A stretch of DNA of 64,000 nucleotides from a bacterium (GTDB lineage: Bacteria > Myxococcota_A > Bradymonadia > UBA7976 > UBA1532). The DNA lies in assembly GCA_030426085.1 (NCBI GenBank), contig JAUHYW010000017.1, positions 78,647 through 142,646 of the forward strand, read 5' to 3'. Of this stretch, positions 1 through 9,797 are shown in pieces. Every line of letters begins with the position of its first letter. Positions within the stretch are counted from its first letter, which is position 1. The position numbers and the translations under genes were made by a program. A model generated the notes under the pieces. That model worked only from the letters and a program-made list of their open reading frames with translations, did not search any database and was not told the origin of the DNA.

Positions 1-2451
1 GTGGTCGAGCACCTGCAAGCCGTTCCCGAAGAGCATGACCAGCTCTTTGCCCGGCTCGCCGTCGAGCTCGATCGCCGCCAGGGGTCCCCGGAAAGCCCGC
101 CGCTCGTCGGCGCTGTCGGCGAACGCGCCCTCGCGCTCCACGGCGACCGGCGCCTCGCGGAAGCCGCCCTCGCGGTCACCCCACCACACCGCCAGGCCGC
201 CGATCCCGTCGGCCTCGCCGCCCATCGGCCCCCGCTGGCTGGGGTGGGCCAGGACCAGATCGGCGTGCCCGTCCCCGTCGATGTCGTCGACCACCATGCC
301 GGTGGGCGGCTCGCTCAGGGGGCTCTCGCCCAGGCGGACGCAGGTGAGGGTGTCCTCGCCGCGGTAGATCAGCACCCGGGGGGCCCAGGGGCCGGTGTAG
401 GCGTCGGGCACGGTCTCGGTGAGCGACTCCACCGCGGCGAGCGCCTCCCAGTCGGCGGCGCCGGTCGGCCGGAACGCGGTGAACATCAGATCGGCGTTGG
501 TGGCGAAGGCGCAGTCGCCCTCCATGGCCAGCGGCGGGGGCACCACCCGGACCTGGGAGTCGAAGAGCGTGCTGCGGTCGACCGCGATGAACATCCAGCC
601 GGCCTCGGTCCGGTCGCCCACGAGGCCGACGTGCGTCTTCTCGGGGCCGATGATCCGGGCCACCGAGTCGATGACCTCGGGCAGCCGCAGCGGCGCGGCC
701 AGCCGGCGGGTGCCCGACCCCTGGAGCTCGAGCAGGTAGGGCACGTCCTCGGGGGGCACGACGACCACCAGCAGGTCGTCGATGGCGTCGGTGTCGGCGG
801 CCCAGCGCAGGATGACGGGCGTCACCGCCCCGGTCTCGGAGACGGCCTCCTGCAGCTCGTCGATCGACCCCCGGCCGTTGTTGAAGCCGACCTGCAGCTC
901 GTTGCCGACCTGGACCAGGATGTCGGGCAGCAGGTCGCCGTCGAGGTCGCCCACGAGCAGATCGGTCGCCTGATCGCCCATCGTCGTCTCCAGCTCGTTG
1001 AACCGCTGGCCGTCGACGTTGAGCTGGGTGACGAGGCTGGGCCCGATGGTGGCGACGACGTCGGGCAGACCGTCCCGGTTGAGGTCGGTCACCCGGGCCA
1101 TGGTCAGGCGGCGGCCGGGCACATAGCCCGGCTCGAAGGCGATGGGGTCGTCCGGGGCGCCGTCGGCCGCCATCTGCAGCCCGGTGGCGGTGACGACGTC
1201 GACCCGCCCGTTGCCGTCCAGATCGGCGACGGCCAGGAACCACGAGGGCTGGGCCATCATCTGGGCCCCGGGCATCACCGCTGGCGGCCCCTCGCCCTCG
1301 TAGATGATCGGCAGCACGAAGGCCTCGGCGAGACCGTCCCCGGTGTTCAGGGCCGCGGCCAGCGCGCGGCCCTGGGGGCCCTGCACGCCGAAGATCAGAT
1401 CGTCGAGGCCGTCGCCGTCCACGTCGCCGATGAAGGTGCCGGCGGCGCTGAGCTGCCAGCCGGTCGGGGCCGACACCTGCCCCGCCTCGATCAGCTCGCA
1501 GTCGGGGTCGAAGCCGTCCCCGAGCAGGGGCGCGTCGGGGTCGATCTCGCAGTCGAGGGTCAGCAGGGTGACCCGGGTCTCGCGGTAGGGCGCGACGGCG
1601 AGCTCGTGCCGCGGCGGGTCCGACGCGTCCGCCAGCAGATCGCCGCTGGCGACGCGGTCGGGCAGCACGCTGGTGGCCCCGTCGAGCGTCAGCACGTCGG
1701 CGTCGTCGAAGTCGGCGAGCTGCACGGTGAGGCCGCCGGATGGCGACGCGGCGAGCATGACCGGCTGCTGACGGAGGTAGGGCTCGTTCATCGTCGCCGG
1801 CACGAGGCGGAGCTCTATCGGCAGGTCGTCGTACTCCCGGCTGCGCAGGAGCAGCGGGGCGACGTTCTGGTCGGCCCGGCCGAGGTAGATGTTGACCCGG
1901 CTGCCCGAGGTGACCGCCAGATCGTCGAGGTCGTCGCCGTTGAGGTCGATCACCTGGGGGTCGCTGGGCGCGGACTCGATGGGCGCCCGCAGGCTCACCG
2001 CGTACTGGGTGGCCGCGTTGCCGAAGGCCACCCGCAGCAGCGGCTCCTGGACCGTCGCCAGATCGGGGTAGTCGTCGCCGTCGAAGTCGCCGATCGCCAG
2101 GGGGGTCGTGATGCCCTGGATGATCAACGGGTCGCCGAACTCGCCCGCGGGCGCCTGACAGTACCCGTCGAGCGAGCAGCCCCAGCCCCGGGGGCACTCG
2201 GCGACCCGGGTGCCCTCGCCGTCGTCGTCGGCGCAGACGAACAGGCACTCGAGCTCGTCGCCGACCTCTCCGCACTGCAAGCCGTCGGCCAGGGCGCGCC
2301 CCGGCTCGCAGTCTTCGTAGTTGGTCGGTTCGATGATGCCGTTGCCACAGGTCTTGTCCGACACCAGGGGCGGCAGCTCGGCGCAGGCGACGAGCAGCGC
2401 GCCGCCAGCGCACGCCCACAGCAGGTTGCGTATGGTCTTCATGTCTTTCAT
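1..2451 (-). CDS. FG-GAP/VCBS repeat lipoprotein (3' end cut by window edge)
   Basis: The gene runs off the left edge; 817 codons are visible. The start is ATG at 2451 (a second in-frame ATG lies at 2442), with a G-run about 10 bases upstream as possible ribosome site. The N-terminus is a lipoprotein signal ending in LLVAC, so it is probably anchored to the envelope. A short Cys-rich segment with CGNGIIEP follows, resembling the Myxococcota Cys-rich repeats. The rest contains at least seven Asp-rich loops such as GDFDGDDYPDL, DLNGDDLDDL, GDVDGDGLDDL, DLDGNGRVDV and DIDGDGHADL. These are the calcium-binding loops of FG-GAP/VCBS repeats, which usually build a beta-propeller. No catalytic domain is seen in the visible part. 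Function is unknown; a surface binding or adhesion role is inferred from the fold only. Confidence 0.85.
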   Translation of the reverse strand, partial: MKDMKTIRNLLWACAGGALLVACAELPPLVSDKTCGNGIIEPTNYEDCEPGRALADGLQCGEVGDELECLFVCADDDGEGTRVAECPRGWGCSLDGYCQAPAGEFGDPLIIQGITTPLAIGDFDGDDYPDLATVQEPLLRVAFGNAATQYAVSLRAPIESAPSDPQVIDLNGDDLDDLAVTSGSRVNIYLGRADQNVAPLLLRSREYDDLPIELRLVPATMNEPYLRQQPVMLAASPSGGLTVQLADFDDADVLTLDGATSVLPDRVASGDLLADASDPPRHELAVAPYRETRVTLLTLDCEIDPDAPLLGDGFDPDCELIEAGQVSAPTGWQLSAAGTFIGDVDGDGLDDLIFGVQGPQGRALAAALNTGDGLAEAFVLPIIYEGEGPPAVMPGAQMMAQPSWFLAVADLDGNGRVDVVTATGLQMAADGAPDDPIAFEPGYVPGRRLTMARVTDLNRDGLPDVVATIGPSLVTQLNVDGQRFNELETTMGDQATDLLVGDLDGDLLPDILVQVGNELQVGFNNGRGSIDELQEAVSETGAVTPVILRWAADTDAIDDLLVVVVPPEDVPYLLELQGSGTRRLAAPLRLPEVIDSVARIIGPEKTHVGLVGDRTEAGWMFIAVDRSTLFDSQVRVVPPPLAMEGDCAFATNADLMFTAFRPTGAADWEALAAVESLTETVPDAYTGPWAPRVLIYRGEDTLTCVRLGESPLSEPPTGMVVDDIDGDGHADLVLAHPSQRGPMGGEADGIGGLAVWWGDREGGFREAPVAVEREGAFADSADERRAFRGPLAAIELDGEPGKELVMLFGNGLQVLDH

Positions 2452-2524
2452 CGCGTCGGAACCCCCCCCGATCCGCAGTCGACGCGGCCCGCTGAGTGGG
2501 CGGTGACCGGCCACCCGCGGCGCG

Positions 2525-4222
<1,698 letters not shown>

Positions 4223-4322
4223 CGTCTCCGTCTTTTCACCAGCGGCGGTCGGTCGGATGACGAGGATTATGTTCGCGACCGGGCCCCCGGCGCAACATGC
4301 GGCCTGCGAAGGGACCCGTCGG

Positions 4323-5066
4323 TCACGCTGCCTGCTCGCGGGCGGCCAGCAGCTCCTCCGGGGGATGCAGCGCGGCCCAGACCCCGCCCACCGAGAGGTA
4401 GAGCACGCACAGGGCCAGCATGTACTCCGGCATCAGCTTGAACGGCGCCAGCACGTAGACCGCGGCGATGTTGGCGATCTGGAACCAGTGCAGCGCCCGG
4501 TTGCCCCGGCCCTTGAGCTTGGGCAGCCGGATGTTGCTGATCATCGCCAGCCCGGCGGCCACCAGCAGCCCCGGCGCGGCGTGCAGCAGCGCGGCGTCGA
4601 GGCCGTACTTGTCCCAGGTGAGGTAGGCCAGCGCCAGGATGGCCCCGCAGAAGGTCGTCGGGATCCCGTAGAAGACCTTGTCACCCCCCGGCGGCGAGCT
4701 GATGTTGAACCGGGCCAGCCGCCCCGAGGTGGCCACGACGTAGCAGCCGAGGGCCCCCATCAGCGCGATGCGCCCCAGACCGTCGTCGAACACCGCCAGG
4801 TCGCGACAGCGGAAGTAGATCAGGCCGGCGGGCGCGATGCCGAACACCACGAAGTCGGCGAACGAGTCGAACTGCATGCCGAAGTCGGACGACGCATCGA
4901 GCAGCCGGGCGGCGGTGCCGTCGAGCTTGTCGAGCAGCACGCCCCACAGGATCATCCACGCGGCGAGGGTGTAGTCCCCGGCGGCGGACATGGCGACCGA
5001 GCTGAGCCCGAACAGCATCGACAGCGCGGTGAAGCCGTTGGGCACGGCGTACTTCGGGGAGACCAT
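4323..5066 (-). CDS. pssA: CDP-alcohol phosphatidyltransferase, probable phosphatidylserine synthase
   Basis: 247 aa integral membrane protein. It carries the complete CDP-alcohol phosphatidyltransferase signature, read here as DG-TAAR-(8)-G-MQF-D-SFA-D, whose Asp residues bind the metal and catalyse transfer from CDP-diacylglycerol. Hydrophobic segments flank the motif. The early GFTALSMLFGLSS segment and the overall size fit the PssA type, which makes phosphatidylserine (the precursor of phosphatidylethanolamine), but PgsA-type enzymes share the motif. The start MVSPKYAVPNGF was chosen because family members begin just before this conserved NxxT/S segment; the open frame extends much further upstream in low-complexity sequence. 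No decarboxylase gene is adjacent. It is divergent from the CpaE-like gene across a 253-base gap. Confidence 0.85.
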   Translation of the reverse strand: MVSPKYAVPNGFTALSMLFGLSSVAMSAAGDYTLAAWMILWGVLLDKLDGTAARLLDASSDFGMQFDSFADFVVFGIAPAGLIYFRCRDLAVFDDGLGRIALMGALGCYVVATSGRLARFNISSPPGGDKVFYGIPTTFCGAILALAYLTWDKYGLDAALLHAAPGLLVAAGLAMISNIRLPKLKGRGNRALHWFQIANIAAVYVLAPFKLMPEYMLALCVLYLSVGGVWAALHPPEELLAAREQAA

Positions 5067-5319
5067 GGCGCGGCTCTCGGCGTCCGGCCGCCGCGCGTCG
5101 TGCGCGGACCGCCCCCGGGCGCGGCGCCCAACGTAGAAGCGTTGCCCGGATCCTGTCAACGCATCGCCACCCCATCGCCGCCCGCCCGACGCGAGGCCGG
5201 CCGACGATCGGCGACATGCACCCCCGATCGCCGAATGCATGTACACTGCGCCCGATGCGCGTCGCCTTCGCCACCAGCCTCCGCCGCCACCCCGCCGCCG
5301 GGCGCCCGGGGGAACGGCG
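5067..5319. other. Divergent intergenic region, pssA-like / CpaE-like
   Basis: This 253-base gap separates two divergent genes and should hold both promoters. It is G+C-rich apart from a short less GC-rich patch, ATGCATGTACACTG, near 5236-5249. No convincing -35/-10 pair is visible. The CpaE-like frame is open to an ATG at 5239, but the better ribosome site belongs to 5320. Confidence 0.4.
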
Positions 5320-6573
5320 ATGAGCGAGCCGCCCGGCCCCCGCCCGCCCCGTGACACCGACCCGACGCCCCCCGGCCGCCCCGCGGCGGAGGACGTCACC
5401 GCCGAGACCCCCTCGGGGCGCCACCTCGACGCGCTGCTCGGCGACGGCCTCGAGCCGCCCACCCGCAAGACCCGCAGCGGCCCGATCATGGTCGGCGAGG
5501 GCCGCCCCGCCCGGGACACCCACCGGGAGAGCCCGCCGGGCCCGGCCGGCTCGACCGTGCGCGACCGGGCCACCCCCCCGCCGCTGCCCCCGCTCGGGGC
5601 CCGGGCCGGCATCCACGACCCCCGGGACGGCCTCCAGCTCGGCCCCCGCTACAAGCCGCTCGACGCCCGCACGGTCGAGGTGCGGCTCAACGACGTCGCC
5701 GTCGAGGACGCCGCCGACCGCCGCCCGGCCGAGGAGCCGCTGGGGCAGGCCCCCGGGCTCTCGCCCAAGCCCTCGATCGGGGGCGCCGCCCGGATGGTCG
5801 TCTTCTTCGGCCCCAAGGGCGGCGTCGGCGCGACGACCCTCGCGTGCAACGTGGGCGGCATCCTGGCCCGCAACGGGCGCCCGGCGGTGCTCGTCGACCT
5901 CGACCTGCAGCTCGGCGCGGTGCCGGTCAGCCTCGGGGTGCAGCCCCGCCACAGCATCTCGACCCTGGTGCGCGAGGCCCAGAGCGTCGGCGGCCTGGGC
6001 GCCGGCCCGCTGCGCACCGAGCTCGACGCCCACCCCAGCGGCCTGCGCATCGCCGCCCAGACCCGCATCGAGGATCTGGGCGCGGTCACCGTCAAGCGCC
6101 TGCCCCGCTTCTTCGACGCGCTCGGCGCCGGCTTCGGCATGGTGCTCGTCGACGGCCTGCGCGACTTCAACGACCACGCTGTCGCGAGCATGGATCTGGC
6201 CCACATGGTGGTCATCGTCATCACCCAGGACGTGCCCGCGGTGCGGGCCGGGGCCCGGGCCCTGCGCATCTTCCGCCGGCTGGGCTACAAGGACGACCGG
6301 CTGCTGCTCGTGGTCAACCGCTACCACCGGCGGGCGCCGGTGGGCCTCGACGACATCCGCCGGGTGCTCGGCATGCCGGTGCACGCCCGGGTGCACAACG
6401 ACTTCCCGCTGATCGAGCAGGCCCTCAACCGGGGGCAGCTCGTCGAGCACATCCAGCCCCGATCGCGCCCCGCCCGCGATCTGCTCGCCCTCGCCGCGCT
6501 GGTGGCCGGGGACGTGAAGCCGACCCCCGTCACCGAGGAGCGGGGCCTGCTCGGTCGGCTGCTGGGGCGCTGA
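5320..6573 (+). CDS. MinD/ParA-superfamily ATPase, CpaE-like
   Basis: 417 aa. Residues 1-155 are Pro/Arg-rich and look disordered. Residues 158-400 form a SIMIBI-class ATPase with the deviant Walker A motif PKGGVGATT (Lys166, plus the catalytic motif lysine), a DLDLQLG segment like the Walker A' of this group, and LVDGLRD in place of Walker B. The arrangement resembles CpaE/TadZ, the ATPases that position Flp/Tad pili, more than plasmid ParA. No other pilus genes are in the window, so this may be a free-standing spatial regulator. ATG 5320 was preferred over ATG 5239 because GGGGGA stands at the right distance before it. A short GC hairpin follows the stop. The next gene is a small TPR protein on the same strand. 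Confidence 0.82.
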   Translation: MSEPPGPRPPRDTDPTPPGRPAAEDVTAETPSGRHLDALLGDGLEPPTRKTRSGPIMVGEGRPARDTHRESPPGPAGSTVRDRATPPPLPPLGARAGIHDPRDGLQLGPRYKPLDARTVEVRLNDVAVEDAADRRPAEEPLGQAPGLSPKPSIGGAARMVVFFGPKGGVGATTLACNVGGILARNGRPAVLVDLDLQLGAVPVSLGVQPRHSISTLVREAQSVGGLGAGPLRTELDAHPSGLRIAAQTRIEDLGAVTVKRLPRFFDALGAGFGMVLVDGLRDFNDHAVASMDLAHMVVIVITQDVPAVRAGARALRIFRRLGYKDDRLLLVVNRYHRRAPVGLDDIRRVLGMPVHARVHNDFPLIEQALNRGQLVEHIQPRSRPARDLLALAALVAGDVKPTPVTEERGLLGRLLGR

Positions 6574-6580
6574 GGGTCCG

Positions 6581-6595
6581 GCGCCCGCCGGGCGC
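6581..6595 (+). terminator. Weak GC hairpin after CpaE-like gene
   Basis: GCGCCC and GGGCGC form a 6-bp stem with a GCC loop, seven bases after the stop codon. Only TGTCAT follows, so there is no real U-tract. It may slow or end transcription, but this is weak evidence. Confidence 0.3.
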
Positions 6596-6674
6596 TGTCA
6601 TACCCCTGTAATCGACGCTCGCCTGTCGGCCGTCGTCTGATACCCTGCCTGCGCGCAGGCAGGGAGGCATCGCG

Positions 6675-7088
6675 ATGAAGCTCGGAACGCTGCTCGTCGG
6701 CGGGCTCGCGGTCGGCGGTCTCGTCGGCGCCGGCATCTACACCTGGCGGCCGGCGCCCACCGCGGGCTTCGAAGAGACGCCTCAGCTCGCCCGGGCCCGA
6801 CAGGACGTGGTCGCCCGGCCCGACGACGCCGACGCCTGGATCCGGCTGGGTGACGAAGCGCGCCACGTCGGCGACGGGACGACCGCCCGGCTGGCCTACG
6901 AGCGGGTGATCGACCTCGAGCCGCTCGACCCCCGGGGCCACGCCCGGCTGGGCATCCTGCTCGTCGACGAGGGCCGGGTCGAGGCCGCCCGGCGCCACCT
7001 GGGGCGGGCCGCCGATCTGGGCAGCGCCGATGCCCGCTTCGTGCTCGCCGGGCTCGACGACGCCCTGCCCGCAGACGAGATCCCATGA
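6675..7088 (+). CDS. Small membrane-anchored TPR protein
   Basis: 137 aa. An N-terminal hydrophobic stretch (residues 4-25, LGTLLVGGLAVGG...) acts as signal anchor or uncleaved signal, leaving the rest outside the cytoplasm. Residues 38-130 contain about two and a half tetratricopeptide repeats (DADAWIRLGDEARHVGD, DPRGHARLGILLVDEGR), a protein-binding scaffold. GGGAGG sits nine bases before the ATG. Its stop overlaps an ATG of the following lipoprotein frame (ATGA at 7085-7088), suggesting co-transcription and possible translational coupling. No partner is identified. Confidence 0.8.
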   Translation: MKLGTLLVGGLAVGGLVGAGIYTWRPAPTAGFEETPQLARARQDVVARPDDADAWIRLGDEARHVGDGTTARLAYERVIDLEPLDPRGHARLGILLVDEGRVEAARRHLGRAADLGSADARFVLAGLDDALPADEIP

Positions 7089-7102
7089 CCCACGAGGCAG
7101 AC

Positions 7103-8461
7103 ATGCGCCCATGCCATCACGCCGTGACGATCCTCGGGCTCCTGAGCCTGCTCGGCTGCAACCCGGCCCCGCCCATCGCGCCCACCGACGCCGGGCAGGC
7201 GGGGGGCGATGCCATGGCGCCGAGCCCCCCGAACAGCGCCCCGCCGCGGCCGCGGCCGCCCGATCCCGAGCCCGTCCCCGATCGGGGACCCGAGCCCGAG
7301 CCCGAGCCCGAGCCGGACTTCGGCCCCACGCCGCCCGGTCCACCCGACCCGCGCCCCCCCGTCGAGCCGCCGGATGCGCCGTTCGCCGAGTACCTCGCCG
7401 ACGGCCTCGGGCGGCACCTCGGGCGCTATCAGGCCATCGACGAGGGCGCCCTCGAGGGGGTCCGGTGGCACCGGTTCCCGATCTTCGGATTGGTCGGCCC
7501 GGCCTGCCGCACGGGCACCCCGTTCGGGGTCTTCACCCGCGACGGCCGCCCCGCCGACGACGGCGGGCGCGACCTGCTGATCTACCTCCAGCCCGGCGGC
7601 GCCTGCTGGTCCGAGCAGTGCGACTCCATCTGGCGCATCGAGCCCACGCTGCCGGCGCTCGACATCGTCGACCCCGACGACCCCTACAACCCGTTCGCCG
7701 ACTGGGATCTGCTCTACGTGCCCGCCTGCGACGGCGCGCTCTTCGTAGGCGACGTCGACGTCGACGCCAACGGGGACGGCTTCGCCGAGCGCCGGCAGCG
7801 GGGGCTGGCCAACCTCAGCGCCGCGCTCGACCTGGGCCGGGCCTATTACGGCGACGCCGAGCGGGTCGCCATCGTCGGCAGCAGCAGCGGGGGCTACGGC
7901 GCGCTCGCCGCCGCCCCGCTGGCCCGCAGCCTGTTCCCCACCGCCGAGATCATGGTCGTGCAGGACGCCGGCATCGGGCAGGGGCGGGGCGAGGCCGATC
8001 CCGAGTTCGTGCGGCGCCTGCTCGGCGAACTCCGGGCCACCGATCTGATCCCCGACGACTGCCCCGACTGCGTCGACGACGGCCACCTCTACCGGCTCGT
8101 GGACTGGCTGCTGCGCACCGACCCCAGCCTGCGCATCGCCGCGATCACCGCGGTCCACGACTTCATCCTGGGCAACTACTTCCTCCAGATCGGCACCGAC
8201 GCCTACGCCCGGGACGTCATCGCGCAGACCACCGCGCTGGCCGAGGCGTGGCCCGGGCGCTACGGGTCGTACATCTACGCCGGCTCGACCCACACCCTGC
8301 TCGTCGGCGAGTTGTCGGGGGGCGCGGGCTTCACCGTCGACGACATCTTCGGGGTCTCCCGCCTGCGGGACACCGTCGTCGACGGCGTGCCGGCGGCGTG
8401 GTGGCTGCGGTGGTTCGTCGACGACGACCGCCGCTTCGCCCCGGTGATCGACGCGCCCTGA
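7103..8461 (+). CDS. Pectinacetylesterase/Notum-like hydrolase lipoprotein
   Basis: 452 aa. It begins with a lipoprotein signal ending LSLLGC (Cys19), then about 80 residues of Asp/Pro/Glu-rich linker including a PEPEPEPE run. The remainder resembles the pectinacetylesterase/Notum group of alpha/beta-hydrolases: a LLIYLQPGGACW oxyanion-hole segment, the nucleophile elbow GSSSGG (Ser261), and a late STHTLL segment where the catalytic His would lie. The family removes acetyl or acyl esters from polysaccharides or proteins; the substrate here is not known. ATG 7103 is preferred because GAGG lies five bases upstream and it starts the signal peptide; ATG 7085, overlapping the previous stop, is the alternative and would add six residues. 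Confidence 0.8.
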   Translation: MRPCHHAVTILGLLSLLGCNPAPPIAPTDAGQAGGDAMAPSPPNSAPPRPRPPDPEPVPDRGPEPEPEPEPDFGPTPPGPPDPRPPVEPPDAPFAEYLADGLGRHLGRYQAIDEGALEGVRWHRFPIFGLVGPACRTGTPFGVFTRDGRPADDGGRDLLIYLQPGGACWSEQCDSIWRIEPTLPALDIVDPDDPYNPFADWDLLYVPACDGALFVGDVDVDANGDGFAERRQRGLANLSAALDLGRAYYGDAERVAIVGSSSGGYGALAAAPLARSLFPTAEIMVVQDAGIGQGRGEADPEFVRRLLGELRATDLIPDDCPDCVDDGHLYRLVDWLLRTDPSLRIAAITAVHDFILGNYFLQIGTDAYARDVIAQTTALAEAWPGRYGSYIYAGSTHTLLVGELSGGAGFTVDDIFGVSRLRDTVVDGVPAAWWLRWFVDDDRRFAPVIDAP

Positions 8462-8543
8462 CGCACCCCGACCGCACAATCCCCGACGCGCCGCCCGGGC
8501 CCGGTCCCGTATCATGCGGCCCTCCACCGCCCGAGGAGCAGCC

Positions 8544-9797
8544 ATGCGACCGGTCTACATCGCCGGGGGCGCGCACACCCCCTACATCGGAAAGTTCCAC
8601 CCCGACTTCATCTGGAAGGGCCACCCCGACTTCGGCGCCCGCGTCAACCCGGACACCGAGGCCTACATCCGCCGGGTGGTGCCCGACGCGCTCGCTGCGG
8701 CCGGGGGGGACGGCACCGCGGTCGACAAGGCGTACATCGCCAACTTCGCCGGGGGCATGTTCGACAATCAGGCCCACCTCGGGCCGTTCCTCGCCGCCGC
8801 CGACCGCGGCCTGCGGGGCAAGCCGGCGATGCGGATCGAGGGGGCCTGCGCCTCGGGCGGGCTGGCGATGTCGGCCGGCGTCGACGCCATCCGGGCCGGG
8901 GCCGACGTGGTGCTCGTGGTCGGGGCCGAGGTCCAGACCACCCGCAACGCCAAGGACGGGGCCGACTTCCTCGCCCGGGCCAGCCACTACAAGCGCCAGC
9001 GGGGGCTCGACCCGTTCACCTTCCCCGCGCTGCTCGCCCGGCGGGTCAAGATGGCCGTCGAGGCCGGCGAGCTGACCATGGACGACCTGGCCCACGCGTC
9101 GGTCAAGGCGTACGGCAACGCCAACAAGAACCCCAACGCCCACATGCGGGCGGTCGAGATGACCTACGAGCGGGCCTCGACCCCCAGCAAGGCCAACCCG
9201 GTCTTCCTGACCAACCCCGAGCTGCGGCCGTATCTGCGGGTCAGCGACTGCTCCCAGGTCAGCGACGGGGCCTCGGCGATCGTGCTCGCCAGCGCCGAGG
9301 GGCTCGCCCGGCTCGGCAAGCAGAAGAGCGACACCGTCGAGATCCTGGCCTGCGCGGTGAGCTGCGCGCCCATCGACGAGGACAGCTCGGGGGTCGACCT
9401 CGACAACATCCACACCGCCGTCACCCGGGCCTACGCCGAGGCCGACATCGGCCCCGACGCGGTGCAGGTCGCCGAGGTGCACGACTGCTTCACGGTCGCC
9501 GAGGTGCTGATGTACGAGGCGATCGGCATCGCCGACAAGGGCGCCGGGGCCCGCTTCCTGCGCGATGGCCACGCCGCCATCGACGGCAAGGTGCCGGTCA
9601 ACACCGGCGGCGGGCTGGTCGGCTTCGGGCACCCGGTGGGCGCGACCGGGGTCAAGCAGGCGCTGGAGATCTTCCGCCAGATGAAGGGGCTCTGCGGGGC
9701 CTACCAGATGCCGAATGCGCCCGGGGTCGGCCTCAGCGCGAACATGGGCGGCGACGACCGGACCGCGGTCGTATCGGTGTACCGCGACGCCGGCTGA
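8544..9797 (+). CDS. Thiolase (acetyl-CoA acyltransferase, SCP-x/lipid-transfer type)
   Basis: 417 aa. Full-length thiolase with the acyl-accepting Cys102 in EGACASGG, a HDCF segment and the GHPVGATG segment with the catalytic His near the C-terminus. The spacing and the absence of the usual C-terminal CxG motif fit the SCP-x/thiolase-like branch rather than the classic FadA/PhaA type. It would cleave 3-ketoacyl-CoA or condense acyl-CoA in the cytoplasm; substrate length is not readable. The start is ATG 8544, preceded by GAGGAG; the open frame extends 30 bases upstream without support. A TATCAT hexamer at 8510-8515 could be a -10 element. Its last 65 bases overlap the end of the convergent DUF2330 gene. 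Confidence 0.9.
   Translation: MRPVYIAGGAHTPYIGKFHPDFIWKGHPDFGARVNPDTEAYIRRVVPDALAAAGGDGTAVDKAYIANFAGGMFDNQAHLGPFLAAADRGLRGKPAMRIEGACASGGLAMSAGVDAIRAGADVVLVVGAEVQTTRNAKDGADFLARASHYKRQRGLDPFTFPALLARRVKMAVEAGELTMDDLAHASVKAYGNANKNPNAHMRAVEMTYERASTPSKANPVFLTNPELRPYLRVSDCSQVSDGASAIVLASAEGLARLGKQKSDTVEILACAVSCAPIDEDSSGVDLDNIHTAVTRAYAEADIGPDAVQVAEVHDCFTVAEVLMYEAIGIADKGAGARFLRDGHAAIDGKVPVNTGGGLVGFGHPVGATGVKQALEIFRQMKGLCGAYQMPNAPGVGLSANMGGDDRTAVVSVYRDAG

Noticed and set aside
5239..5319. Earlier start for the CpaE-like ATPase
   Set aside because: The extra 27 residues are Arg/Pro-rich with no ribosome site; ATG 5320 has a good one.
4323..5612. Extended N-terminus of the phosphatidyltransferase
   Set aside because: The upstream codons are low-complexity Gly/Arg/Pro and overlap the divergent gene; conserved sequence starts at MVSPKYAVPNG.
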